From assembly GCF_024362695.1 (NCBI RefSeq), contig NC_065405.1, positions 7,014,672-7,078,671 of the forward strand: a stretch of DNA of 64,000 nucleotides. Direction: 5' to 3'. This stretch comes from Pectinophora gossypiella (taxonomy: Eukaryota; Arthropoda; Insecta; Lepidoptera; Gelechiidae). Both the position numbers and the translations under genes were made by a program. The notes beneath the pieces are model-generated. The model searched no databases. It was given only the letters and a program-made list of their open reading frames with translations, and had not been told where the DNA came from. Below are positions 41,610 to 53,777 of the stretch, one piece after another. Within the stretch, counting starts at the first letter, position 1, and each line of letters starts with the position of its first letter.

Positions 41610-44600
41610 GTGAGTTCATTTCTAACCTATACGCTACCATGTGTCGACCTCATTCGCTCTATGTGCACGTTACTTTGCACCAAGCACTTAATAAAGAATC
41701 ATAGCACATAATTACTGTCTCATATTGTCATTTACAACGCATCTTTTTCAAAGATAACGTTTTTCTCATACCTCTCTACTTTCTATCAATCACTTTAGAG
41801 TCCTATGGAAAGTTTATTTCATATTACAACATGGTTCTTCTTCGTTTAACTCCCTGGTTAGAAGCGGGTAATCAATATTCCGAATTTCCACATTCATAAC
41901 ACGCATTACCTCCCGGTTGCATGTTTAAGAATCGTAAATCCTGACTGAGTCATTCTTTAGGCACATCCCTAATTTGATTAATTGGTACGTCACTAAAATG
42001 CACCTCATATTTCAACATAAATATATTAATTATTAACATAATATTATTAACTAAATAAATTTTTTTCGCTATTCATATTAGACGAATTAAACCTTATGCT
42101 TCATAAAAACTAACACACATTAATATACTTTCATGCTTCTGTCTTATTTGCGAAATTTACACAAATTATTAATAGGTAGGTAGGTATAACAGGAAAAATC
42201 ACTCTAAAGTGTTCAAATAAGTACTGATTATGATATAAATATGGTAATCCTAAAAAATTACGTTTCACAATAATTATTATTATTTCCTCATCCATACAAC
42301 TAACAAATATTTCCTAATGATATGTATAATTTTAATGATAAAGTCATTAGAGTAATAAGAACATTTGATTCAACTCATGATGGTATTCCCATTGAACCAA
42401 TTAAACAAGATAGAGTTATTTAGAAATAATTATTGAGAAATCTTTAAAAACTACGTAGGTAAGTAGTTTCATCGCAAAGTAGGTTATAAAGGTTATCAAA
42501 ATACGCCTAAGACGGAGTAAGTTGTTTACATTTTCCTGTAAATGAACATTATAACACATACATACATAAACTCACGCCCGTAATCCCTAATGGGGTGGGC
42601 AGAGCCACAAGTAATCAAAGACAACTTGCAGCCACTGTTGATACGATGTAAGCTGGATATGATGAACATTATAACTGTCTTGATTATATTACAAAATGTA
42701 ATATTTGACAATATACTTAATACTGGACACCCGACCAGTTCGACCACTAATGAACTTTGGTTCTATCCCAACTACGGGGTGGCACATCCCTATAAACCTA
42801 CTAGTTCGAATTTATAAAATCTCTCATATAGCTCACCTCAAACATGTACAATGTTTGATATCATCATAACGACTGTGTGAAATTGTGAAAGTCGCTTAGC
42901 TTAGTAAAATCGAGTTTTACCTAGTAGTAATAGTCCACTCTCTCAAACTATTTTAAATTTGCTTTAAACCAGCCTCTACATACCTACCAACCTACTTACT
43001 AATAATTTTTATAACCTCATAGTATCAACTTTACCGCTAATGCCTATGAATTATTATTTATAATCACAAACAATGTTAAATAGCTATATCAATTTTTTAA
43101 AACAAATAAAGTACATATAACATTTCGTCGTATACTTCCGGCTGGTGGCATAATTCCCTGAATCCGCGTTGTAAACATACCTACGCCACGCGAAACCTTC
43201 ATACAATGTAAACTTTGTCGGTCAAATAGCTCACATGGTCTTACAAATTCCTTCGACTTTTTATTGTTGTTTTAACAGTTGTGGCTGCTAGTTTTATCTG
43301 CGGGGCAAAACCCATTGATTCCTGGAACTCCGAAGTCCAGGTATAAAAAGGGACGCAGCTGTAGGTTATTATCATTCCTTGCTAGATTAAGGAGGTTACA
43401 TGGTAATCGTTTTAAGGTCGTCACTCAAAAAGCTTAATGGTGCTTTTTCTTTTTCCATTCATTATATAAATATTTGAAATAACAACATAATATTAGCCGA
43501 CATGTTATGGCTTTCTAAAATACAAATCAGTGATTATCTACATCAGGAATTATCGGAATTACAAACTGCCGAAAATTAGAATGTTACAAATAATTTGTGG
43601 CAACGTAACGTTATCTCACTCAAATTAACACAATATGGATACCATTATAAAAGAATAAACACACGGAAACCATTGGAACGAACGCTTTAACGGTTATTGC
43701 GATAAAGTTTACATACACTGCAGCTATTGTCCATATAACCATTGTTGTGTAGAATTATGAGCAATGTCATATACAATAGAATAACCTTGAGAAATAACAA
43801 TATCCGACAATTACACTTGTAATGAGAATCCTTATCCGTGCGTGATAGATTAAATGACCCGCTCGTCATAAAAAGGGCGCCTCATACCACATAACATAGA
43901 ATTATTTTAGATTGATAGATAGATAAAATACTTTATTGAGCACAATGGACACAAGATACAGAAATAAAGACAACGGATACAGAAAGGCACCACACGCGGC
44001 CATGCAGCAATTTCTTCTAGGCGAACTTTGGGTACAGGAAAAAAATTACAAATATAATAGTAGTAGTACAAGTAGGTGTTGTCACTTACATTTCGTACAA
44101 GTATGTACGGGTGTTAGTGACGTCGTAACGAAAACTTTGAGGGTTAATTGAAAATGTTCATGAATTTTCTGACTTCAATATTCATTAAGGTGTCGCTAAC
44201 ACCCGTACCTACTTGTACGGCTACCTGTACGTACTTGTACGATGTGTAAGTGACATCGTAACGAATACTGAGGGGGAAGATTCAGCTCATTATTCTGAGT
44301 AATATCAAGTGGAATTTTCCGTCGCAAAAGTATAGAACTGAAAATAATTTTAAAAAACACAAAAAAATATATATGAATTTTATATATATGCACATACATA
44401 TACACACAATTTAAGGATGGTGAAAAAACCGACAACAGTGTACTTCTGTGTGGAATGAAAAGACCTACACTTTCACCTAAAAATTAAAAGATGCCGTTGC
44501 CGGCAACGTCATTGGAGTCATCTAATTCAAAGGTTCCTATCTCACTAGGACACCGTGGTGGCGCCGCTATACATAAGTATACAAAATTTCCCTTACAATT

Positions 44601-47600
44601 CTCCTTGTAACATCAGACACGAATTTTAGGTCAAGGTTTCGTTATCCGATAACAGCCTTCTTTGATACGTTTAGAAAGATCAAGCACAGTAATGTCACAT
44701 TGTTATGGAATCGATCGATTATGTTCGTAACAAAGCCAATTCCGTGTTATTAGGCAATTGTGCGTGTTTATCAGTTGAGATTATATCTAAAGCTCTCGTT
44801 AACATGTACTTACCCTGAATGATATCATATCATGTTGTCCGCTACCAAACCCCAGTTGAGAAACAATTACACTTAATCAGCCACAAAAATATCTTAAAAT
44901 ATTATGGAAAATGAAAAAATGAAAATGAAAAAGGCATTTATTTGCTTAATTACATTGTAAAACTTAAAATAAGCCTTGCCAGTAAGTAAAATAATTTACT
45001 TGTGTTGGGAAAGACTCGCAATTATGGGTAGGTAAAATATTAGAAATTTTAAGATAGTTCGGTCAACAAATTGTACAGGTGTAGATGCGTGAGAGAGGAC
45101 CTAAGCGATTCTTTCAGAAATGTGTTCAGAGAGTTAACATACTAAAAGTCCCGACTTCTAGGAGGCAAGCCGGAGTAGGGAGAAGGGGGAAAGGTCCCAT
45201 TTTTAGTCTTTTCGTTAATATCTCAGAAACGGTGCGTCCTAGAGAAAAAAGTTTTAGCACTAAATGGAAGCTTATTAAATTTCCTACAATTCTGTTCTCT
45301 CACGCGTCTACAACCCCTTTACGGACCGGACTAATATCATTACGCAAATGAATCATTCCTTTAAGCTAAACGTGATTATCACGGCGATGACACCACATTT
45401 TCAATCGACTTTAATCTGTGTCACACCCGCCAAATCCGTTTATCTGATTTTATGGTTACACACCTAGACATGATTCGTCTGTACTGTTGAATCAGACAGT
45501 ATACTACTAACTCAGATATACAAAATCATATTTATGTTGTAAGATACCGTCAATCACAGTCTAAATCTATCGATTCTGCGTATATAAAAAACCAATACAA
45601 ATCCTGAGTCAACGTCGCCGCGTTGACGAGATTAAAACGAAGTTGCGCTGTACGTATATATTATCTGAAGTGTATTTATTTACACCATATAAATATAAAC
45701 TTGAGGAGACCCTATTTACTGAGCTAGATAATATGTGAAGACACTGACTGTATACATGTCAATGACATTAAAATATACGTCGTAGATTTTCTGTGATTCG
45801 CCCGCTCGAGTGGTGAAGAGAGAGTACTGTCAGCACGTATGCTGTTTATAAACAATGCCGATACAATAGCTCGTTCTGCTTCGAAGGATCGTTCGGAGAA
45901 ATGAACAAATCGTGACACAATAGGAATCATTCAATATACCATATATCCCTTTATATACGGAAACTAATTGTCTTCACAGAAAACCCCATTATGACAGCTG
46001 CTCTCACAACTAGTTCTGGGAAGAAACTGTTTATAAACTATCCTTACATTGGAAAGCGCCCACTCTAACCCGCTCTTTTTCATTCTTTCGTCGACATTTT
46101 TTTATTTATTTTTTTTCACATGGAAGATTTTGTTTTTTTATGTTTTGTGAGCCAGTAATCGAAAAAAACTGTTTTCTATTAAAATTTAAAATCGAAAATG
46201 GACTATATGAGTAAATCTGCTGCGTCAATAGGCATTGATTTACTGACAATATATTAGATTTTCTATCTACTTAAACTGTCAATAGATGCGGTATTTTTAC
46301 GATGTTTATTTATGTGGGTTTTAGTTCTATAAGTAGATAGTTTTTGTCTGCGAGATATAGATAAGTCTATCAAATACAATACATGATAAGCCTATCACAT
46401 TACAGTATCTATTTAGAACATACGGAAATGTTGATAGCATTATCTAAGAGAAATTTTCTGGAATGGAACTACTTTTCTACGATTATTCTTTCTTATATAA
46501 ATAACTTAATAAGTAATTTTCCGCCCCGCAATTGTTATATAATTAATTATATTCTATCATCCAAAGATTTTGTACGTTTGTTTAATTTGTATTCCTATGT
46601 GTTGAATGTTCCTTCTGTGCTGTGCGTTAAAGTCTTGTATATTGTATTATGTTACGCGAGACTACAGAACTGAAACGTTCTTACATCCATTAGACGAGTA
46701 TGGAACGTACTTACGGCAACGTAGTCCTAAATGTTTGGGAAATACGCCAATTTTAAGTCTGGAATGAAACAAAAAAGTAGACGAAAGATCAGACGAGTTG
46801 GACTAACGTAACACTCCTGACGAGAGCTGAGCGCCACGTGCGCCAATCACGTGAACTGGAGTTATTTATAGCGCCACCCGCGGCCGCGCGCGCTCCCACC
46901 GCGATGGACATTTCTTTCGTCTTTGTCCTCTTTAAAAACCAGACTAATGAGAAAATCGCATATTTTCCTAAGTACGTCAGTAAAATGAGCCAAAATCCAC
47001 ATCTTTAACGAAGCGAATAACGGCTGACTATTGGTTGCAACATATCCGAGCTACTTAATTTTCATTCATTGACGCAAAATTAAATACTTTATTCTGCATT
47101 GTTATCGACTATTAAGAGATGTTAACGGACGTTCAGGACTTATAAGGCCAATTTATGAAATTGATCATCACTTTAAAAAGCATCACATTAATTTTGAGCA
47201 AAAATGGTAAATGTTTTTCCGAGGAGGAAATCAGTTGTTTATCCTCATAATTATGACATTTACCAAGAAAACAAATAAGTTTATAATTATTATACATCGT
47301 GGAAAACATATTAATATCTTCAAGTTCTAAACCTTGCGCAAATTTCCTTTCTCGGGAGCCAAAACGTCAGTTTCATTTCATATTCTGGCATTACGCCTTC
47401 ATACTTACAACTATTCACTCTCTACATCGACAATAAGTTTTACATCACATGTAACTTTTGAATTGTGACTTTTGGATAGCTTCCCATACTTTGTTCTAGC
47501 CAAATTTTTGTTACATAATCGACTCTTTAGCTTTCTTTGTTTAAAAGTTACAGAAACTTGACGCAGGCAGTGCATACCTACCTACTTTTTATATTGAATA

Positions 47601-50600
47601 CTTGTCATCGGCCTTGGATAAATTAAGTTCTAGTTACTTGGCCGTCGCTGAAAGATTTCTTCCACTAATTTAACTATAAGTACGTAGATTTTATAGAGTC
47701 TATCAACTTTTAAGTAAGTAGGTACAAATACGATAAACGTATTGTATGATATACTTATTATGCAACATGGAAGATGTTGCGTGTGGTGTTCCTTTTTCTC
47801 ATTTATTAATGGTATTATGCGAATGTAAACGTATCCTTACTTTTGTAAGCGGTGGCTTGCGTCACCACCGCCCGAGCCCGCACCCCGCCGCCGCGCCCGC
47901 GCCGACCTCGCACTGGGGTCACACACACATAATATCACACACGCATTACACACATACACCACATTTCCATGTATCAATTTAATACCAATATAATATTTGT
48001 TCGTAACAACTGAAACTCAAAAGAGCTCAATTAATCTTATCAGTCGTGTCATAGTTTTCCTGTCGTTTACAATTAATTATCACCATTGTATTCGATCACA
48101 GATGTGTGGAATACTTTTATAATTTATATACGTACATTTCTTTACTCGTTCTAGAAAACACAACTTGCACTACTTTTCTTGCACTACTTTTTTCAAATTA
48201 TCAAAAGATGATTTTAGGAAATTCCTTTACTCCGTTTCAGCGTTAACTTGGTCGGGTTTCAAAATTCAAATTCAAAATTCAAAAATATCTTTATTCAGTT
48301 GGTAACACTTTGAATCGTCAATTTTTACATAACGAACGTCTCATCCCCCTAAAACTACTGCAGCTTCTCACAACCTGTATAGCCGGGGAAAAGAAGCTGC
48401 AAGAAAAACATCCGTTTTTTACGGAAGCTTCGGCCTGTCTGACCTTTCAACCCGCGAAGAGAAAACCAGCTCTATACAGGTTAGGTCACATACCTTCGAA
48501 ACGCATTTCGTGGGAATATGGGTTTGCTCATGATGTTTTTCTTCACCGCTAAGCACAAAATCATTTATGATCCAAATAATTCGCTCCTTATTTCAATTAT
48601 GCGGTAGATTGTGTTTTTCTACGTTCTGTTACACGAATAAGAAAAAAAAAAGAAACCACGTCGGTTCGGCATGGACATTAGATAACTTTTTGTTGGCCGC
48701 ATATTGAAGTAAGTGGTCCTTGAACTATAATCACGTGCTGTATTTTCCACCAAATTACTTACAGTAAAATGTTAACGCGGAACAAAGTCTGGCCCGTGTT
48801 GGCCTCTCTCCACTGGCCTCAACGTTTGAACTGATGTCATATGGATGCCATCAACTCTAGGCCGCACACGTCACCACAATTTCTATTCCATTTCGTTTTT
48901 CTAACTAAACAATTCAAAAACATCCAGACACCGTTTGTGTGAGATATTTCACAACGTCCATAAACCTGTGCATAGATCAATTGTTTTATTTGTCTGTTTT
49001 TTCAACCGTTTGGGATTTAATTTCGGTTTACAAATGGAAATTGAAAAATACAGACGATGTCTAGACAAGACGAATCTTCTATGAAACTTCTAATAAAATA
49101 CCTAGGACTGTTTACAGGCTGTTATACTACCATAATCATTATACAGACTCTTAATGAAGAAAATGGGCATAACTCTTTGAAACTGCCTCATAAAGTAGTT
49201 CTTAATATTGCTCGCAGACTAAATTTATGCTGACGAAGCAAAAATAATGTTTATTTTGAACGTACGGACACAGTCGACATGTAAATTGTCGCAACTATAA
49301 ATTAGGAACCTGCGATTGTGCCAACTGGCATTCGTGAGCGTCCCCGAACATGCCTCTATCTGTCGTGTTTTTAAATCACATACTCATAAGTACTATACAG
49401 ACATCTTTAGCTACGAAATCACCATGTACATATAGCATACTCCTAAATTAGCTCGATAATGACTAATTATGAAATAAAGATCAACGAACTTCATCTCATT
49501 CATTTCAATACCTATTCAGTATCGTTACGCAGACATTAAATCAAAAGTCGATGCCCTCTACTTTACGATCCACGTCGCCATGGCAACAATGCGGTCATGA
49601 ATTGTATAGCATTTCATGTGATAATGAGATTTCATGATATATATTAATAATCCAATAACAGACTGGAATGATTTAAACCTAGTGTGGTCAGAAGTTTCCA
49701 TAAGTGGCGATAAGGAGGTGAACGATAAGCTGAACATACGCTGGTACGCACGCGCCGCGACCGCTTCTAAACATGTTTCTTTAATTAAAACAAGATAATG
49801 TATTAACGTACCAAATCAGTCTTTAAATTTTCCGCTTACGGTATATTTTCAAGGCCCTTTCTCCGATACGCATAATCTGCCTTTCTCAAACATGATCATG
49901 ATAGTTATTTACAGCTACACCTTCCCATTTATCTATGTTTGCACATATAGATAGATACATGTACTTAATGTGTAAAGTTCTAATCGAATAAATATTGATT
50001 ACCCACTAATAAGTAAATCGTAACTTTCCATAGGTATATCCGGCGACACATTTATATCCTTAAATATTTTTTATCTCGTTCTTAAAGTCGATACTTTTAT
50101 CAGAGTAAACATTACCACCCCTTAATTCTCAACCACGGAAGTTTTCCCGCATCCGTTGAAGGAATAAATAAAATGTACTGTTATTATATAGCACCTATGG
50201 GAAACAAGTAAAAAAGGTAAACATACCAATAAATCGTCGATTAGTAGTAGTAAGTTTTCTAAGACTCGCCAATACATGCAAATTATACTTACCTACCTAT
50301 TACTTTTAGCACATATTCTAAAACGTAATAATAATGATAATAAATTCGCAAAACACACCGTTTGTGGAATTCGTCATATTTCATCATAGCCATGTTTACG
50401 CTAAACACAACTCGTAACCGCATAACATATTCGTCGATCACATTACCTATCTAAACATCGGATGCGACTGTGACATTTCTAAATTCAAAATTTCAAAATT
50501 CGTAGTTACTTACGTATACTTTTCTAATTTCCAGCAACGCTAATCACCGCGACAGCGGGTACCTGCTATGGTTGGCCGTCACCGACCTTGGAATATCTCC

Positions 50601-53435
50601 AGTCTCCTGAAAGTCACATACCTATCACCTCAGCGGAGGGATCATGGATTGCATCAATCATGATCCTCTGTTCGGCGTTTACGCCGATCCCCTCTGCGTA
50701 TGCCGCCGACCGGTTCGGGAGAAAAACAACGCTACTCCTCGGAGCGCTGCCCTTCATCATCGGGTGGATTCTGGTCATCGTCGCCAAGTCCGCGACGCTC
50801 CTGTACGTGTCCCGAATGTTCTCGGGGCTCGGCTACGGCATCGTCTACACCGTAGCGCCCATGTACACGGGCGAGATTGCTACGAATGAAGTCAGAGGAG
50901 CACTCTCTACCCTCATCACGCTAATGAATAAAGTAAGTCTTTCGTTCTATACTTGTCTAAGCAAAACGCAGACGAGTGCTTGGACTATTTCGAAAAGATG
51001 AGCTTGTATTGTATATCTATATGTCCCGGGTAGGTAGACAGGAATCTACTGCAGAAGGATTTGCATTGCTATCACTTAAATTTGTACAATATCACAATAG
51101 ATGACGTTTGGGACTTTTTATAATTGGCAATAGTAAAACGACTTTTTTCGCATTGTCAATTCGAGATCTGGACGCGGATTAAAATGCATGAGTCAACCAG
51201 TCAAACTATTAAATTATTCATGTGATTTAAAAGTCGATATTTCTGTCTGAGAGTTAATTTTTGTACGTGAATTTAAACAAGCTAGCTGAACTGAATTTCA
51301 ATTACATTAGCATCCAACGCGAAAGTCTGTCATTACTTTATTTTACCTATCTGATTGATTAATTGCACACAATATGTACAATAGATATAAATGACGTACA
51401 TTAGAATAATTATCATAAACTTTGCACCTTATTTACGATCCAAACTAATCTTATTCCAAGCTTATCTGTAATAAAGCGTGTTCACAATGGACACTCCCAC
51501 AAGATAACGTAAATTCTTACTATCATCGGAGTGTCTTCAGTATTTCCTTAAAATAACATTAATTTTATGTCGCATTATGGTTTGTTTGAATAATTTATTG
51601 CGAGAATTACAGTACGTACGTGTAAACGTGACTCATTGCCTTAATTACACATTGCGCATGGCTTCACCTCTACACACAGTGTACAACGCCTGTACATCAA
51701 ACAGATGAAATGCCTGGGTGTCAGTATTCACCACGCGGCGATATTTTATGTTCGCAGTAACCTTATATCTTGATATCGCGTGTAGGTCCATTTAAATATT
51801 CACTAAACGTGACTAAATTCTACTGAACCATTCAACTAGTATCAAAGTACTGTTAGTCGCACAGTGAATATTACGACTCATGGAAACATTGACAGCATAA
51901 TATATAAGTATCAATGAACTCCCTGTTCTTGAGGACCAACGTAGTAGTTTCACGGTACTTGTTGCACAATATAGTGAGACCTTTACAAAGGCTTATCTGA
52001 TAGATGACTTCCAGTCTATCAACGTGACAACTCTACTAAATTTTCTTTATCTATAGTTTATAACACGCGTTACACGCTCTGGCGCGTATAAACTGTTTAC
52101 ATACCTTCCATAAAATGACGTATATCTTCTAAAGATAGAGAGTTTATCTCTGACGGACAAATGTCAGTAACACAGTATACAATGTTAAGACTCTACTTTG
52201 TCCGTTTCAGGTCGGTATTCTTGCCCAGTACTGCATCGGTCCCTACGTGTCGATGCGGACGTTAGCTGCCATCAACTTGATCCTGCCTATAAGCTTCGTA
52301 ATCACCTTCATTTTCCTACCGGAGTCACCATACTACTACTTAAAATTTGAGAGAAGTGAGAGAGCAGAACGGTCTCTTAGAAATTTGCGGAATGGCGATA
52401 TCAGAACAGAACTTAAAAATATAGAGATTAATGTCCAGGAAGACATGAAGAACAGAGGGACGTGGTCCGATTTAGTCACTGAAGCTACTAATAGAAAAGC
52501 TATGTGGATAAGTTTGGGGGTGTTCACGATTCAGCAGCTGTGTGGCAGTGCTGCCGTCGTGGCGTACGCTCAGACTATATTCAAGCAGAATTCCAGTACT
52601 ATCGCCCCGCACCATCAGTCTATGATCCTGGGATGCATGCAGGTCGCCACGTGTATGCTGTCTGTCGTCCTCGTCGATCGGGTGGGAAGGAAACCTCTTC
52701 TGATTCTATCTGCGTTGGGCGTGGGTCTGATGAACGGCACAGTCGGAACATACTACTACTTCTACAAGTTCCATGCAAATACCGATGCCGTGGCAGCACT
52801 CCACTGGTTGCCCATGGCTGCGCTGATGGTATACATCGTGTGCTATGCCATCGGTCTCTCGACGGTCCCCTACGTCATCATTGGAGAAATGTTCCCCACT
52901 AACGTGAAATTATATGCCTCCTGTATTGCTCACATCTACACTGGCATATTCATGTTCGCAGTTCAAAAGCTCTTCCAGGTTAGTAGAACACTATATTCCA
53001 CTAATGCACAAATTTCAGAACTGAAATATAAAACTGGCGAGTTTGTTTTAATAGTTTGCACTTAAAGTCTGATGAAAGTTTTAACACGAAATATTAGTTT
53101 ATTTGAAATTTGACCTAATGAAACTAATTCTGATTTTTTTTTCGCAAAAAACATATTATTAAGAAAAACATATTATTTCTAGCTATTTGATTGTAGGATT
53201 TAGATGCCTATTTTGGTATTTAAGTTTTATTATTCTTTATTTCCAGGTGGTGATGGACCTCTACGGCATTTACACAGTATTTTGGGGCTTCTCGGCGTTC
53301 TCGTTGCTTGGGCTGGTGTACATGATCATCATCCTGCCCGAGACTAAGGGCAAGTCGTTCGCGTGCATCCAGGCTGGCCTTCGCGAGGACGTCGCGCGGT
53401 CCACCTCCTCCAAACTCATGACCGTCGAGTATTAA
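41558..53435 (+). CDS. Sugar transporter, MFS family (facilitated trehalose transporter Tret1-like), transporter 2, complete
   Basis: Four exons (41558-41609, 50535-50932, 52211-52978, 53247-53435) join to 1407 bases, 468 codons plus stop, with GT/AG introns throughout. Predicted role: facilitated sugar uptake at the plasma membrane; trehalose or hexose is the family expectation. Motifs by residue: TM1 with GTCYGWPSP (26-34), loop 2-3 DRFGRK (76-81), PESPYY (187-192), a charged central loop (about 195-245), QQLCGS in TM7 (258-263), DRVGRKPLL (306-314), and LPETKGKSF (436-444). The first exon has only 17 whole codons (MTAKTRSHWKEYGTALC); I chose this start because the exon ends with the one base needed to complete alanine 18 and the ATG is followed by an open frame to the donor. 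Intron 1 is 8.9 kb. The gene converges with the glycosidase, with 137 bp between stops. Confidence 0.9.
42571..42790 (+). repeat. Dispersed repeat (family J, copy 2)
   Basis: CTCACGCCCGTAATCCCTAA..TGGGGTGGGCAGAG at the start and CCCAACTACGGGGTGGCACA near the end; related to 34735-34905. Confidence 0.5.
44105..44350. mobile_element. Foldback MITE pair, truncated (family A, copy 6)
   Basis: A short unit (GGGTGTTAGTGACGTCG ... GGTGTCGCTAACACCCGTAC, to 44208) is followed after a CCTACTTGTACGGCTACC-type spacer by the left half of a second unit (GTGACATCGTAACGAATACT ... AAGTGGAATTTTCCGTCGCA, about 44244-44350). Confidence 0.7.
44890..45000 (+). repeat. AT-rich LINE-end-like repeat
   Basis: AAAATGAAAAAATGAAAATG, then AAAAAGGCATTTATTTGC and TTACATTGTAAAACTTAA, resembles LINE 3' regions of the type at 4368 and 8515. 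Class uncertain. Confidence 0.35.
46790..46915. promoter_or_regulatory. GC-rich block with two CACGTG E-boxes 7 bp apart and a CCAAT word
   Basis: CACGTG at 46835-46840 and again at 46848-46853, with CGCCAAT between them. A TATTTATA lies about 10 bases further, followed by CCACCCGCGGCCGCGCGCGC-type sequence. bHLH factors bind CACGTG. The layout could be an enhancer or an internal promoter of transporter 2. A 34-codon frame starts at 46903 but has no support. Confidence 0.4.
47855..47960 (+). repeat. GC-rich then CA-rich low-complexity stretch
   Basis: CCGCCGCCGCGCCCGCGCCG at about 47886 is followed by CACACACATAATATCACACA. The short open frame over it (47746-47982) is an effect of composition. 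Confidence 0.5.
48255..48410 (+). repeat. LINE-3'-end-type repeat (family F, copy 2)
   Basis: TTCAAAAATATCTTTATTCA, ACTTTGAATCGTCAATTTTT and AAGAAGCTGCAAGAAA are shared with 4368-4508; this copy is longer in the middle. Confidence 0.65.
48415..48600 (-). mobile_element. Partial SINE (family E) in reverse orientation
   Basis: The inverse of the family E body: GCCTGTCTGACCTTTCAACC, then TACAGGTTAGGTCACATACC and TTATGATCCAAA. It lies directly after the family F repeat. The tRNA-like head is missing. Confidence 0.65.
50535..50932 (+). CDS. Transporter 2, exon 2 (TM1-TM4)
   Basis: The acceptor is CTAATTTCCAG before 50535 and the donor is GTAAGT at 50933. It is 398 bases long, starts with two bases of the split alanine codon and ends in phase 0. 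It corresponds to two exons in transporter 1. It includes SAEGSWIASIMILCS, DRFGRK, SRMFSGLGYGIVYT and GEIATNEVRGAL. Confidence 0.93.
52211..52978 (+). CDS. Transporter 2, exon 3 (TM5-TM11)
   Basis: The acceptor is TCCGTTTCAG and the donor is GTTAGT at 52979. It comprises 256 codons in phase 0, from VGILAQYCIGPYVSM to QKLFQ, including the central loop, QQLCGS and DRVGRKPLL. Reading on past the donor adds 28 low-quality codons to a chance stop. Confidence 0.93.
53247..53435 (+). CDS. Transporter 2, last exon (TM12 and C-terminus)
   Basis: The acceptor is TTTATTTCCAG. It is in phase 0 from VVMDLYGIYTVFWGF to LPETKGKSF and ends TAA at 53433-53435. No AATAAA follows within 400 bp on +; the nearest is at 53864-53869, which would carry the 3' UTR across the glycosidase's last exon. 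Confidence 0.92.
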   Translation: MVMDLYGIYTVFWGFSAFSLLGLVYMIIILPETKGKSFACIQAGLREDVARSTSSKLMTVEY

Positions 53436-53572
53436 ACCCAGAACTCTTCTCATAGCTTAAGTTTAATTTAAGGGATCAAGTTGAAGAAAAACTTAATGTT
53501 ACTTAACTTTTAATGGTAGTTTAACATTAAGACGTACAGTTTTATATACAAAAGTATTGTAAACGAGGGCCT

Positions 53573-53777
53573 TTAGAGTAGCCTGTAGAGGGCTAGTAAA
53601 GGTAGCATGGTTGAGACGAGGATGGGCGCCGAGGAGAAGGCGGTGAAGTCTGCGGGGTCGTAGTCCGCGGGGAGGCCTCGGGTGGCCACCACGCTGGAGT
53701 ACAGCTTGGCCGAGTGCTTCGCCGTCCTTGTCTTGTTGGGGCTCTTGAAGTCGACCAAGTACAGACCGAAGCGGGAC
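53573..53777 (-). CDS. Glycosidase, last exon
   Basis: The acceptor is GCATATGCAG (read on minus). The first base completes the split valine of GYVSRFGLY. VSRFGLYLVDFKSP is the usual family end. It is followed by KHSAKLYSSVV and the hydrophobic tail; the TAA is at 53575-53573. Minus-strand ATTAAA words at 53513-53508 and 53467-53462 are possible poly(A) signals. Confidence 0.9.

Larger units (their letters stand above)
41610..50534 (+). other. First intron of transporter 2, 8.9 kb, with repeats and a paired E-box block
   Basis: A GT...AG intron holding repeats at 42571-42790, 44105-44350, 44890-45000 and 48255-48600, a GC-rich block with two CACGTG sites at 46790-46915, and a GC-rich block at 47855-47925. 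Other frames here (45085-45351, 46383-46673, 47746-47982) have no recognisable domain. A long 5' intron is a common place for enhancers. Confidence 0.65.

Noticed and set aside
46835..46853. Carbohydrate response element (ChoRE)
   Set aside because: That element needs 5 bp between the E-box halves; here the spacer is 7 bp. Kept only as a paired E-box.
46903..47010. 34-codon frame after the paired E-box as an alternative first exon
   Set aside because: It has its own stop, no convincing donor in a useful phase, and no similarity to the transporter N-terminus.
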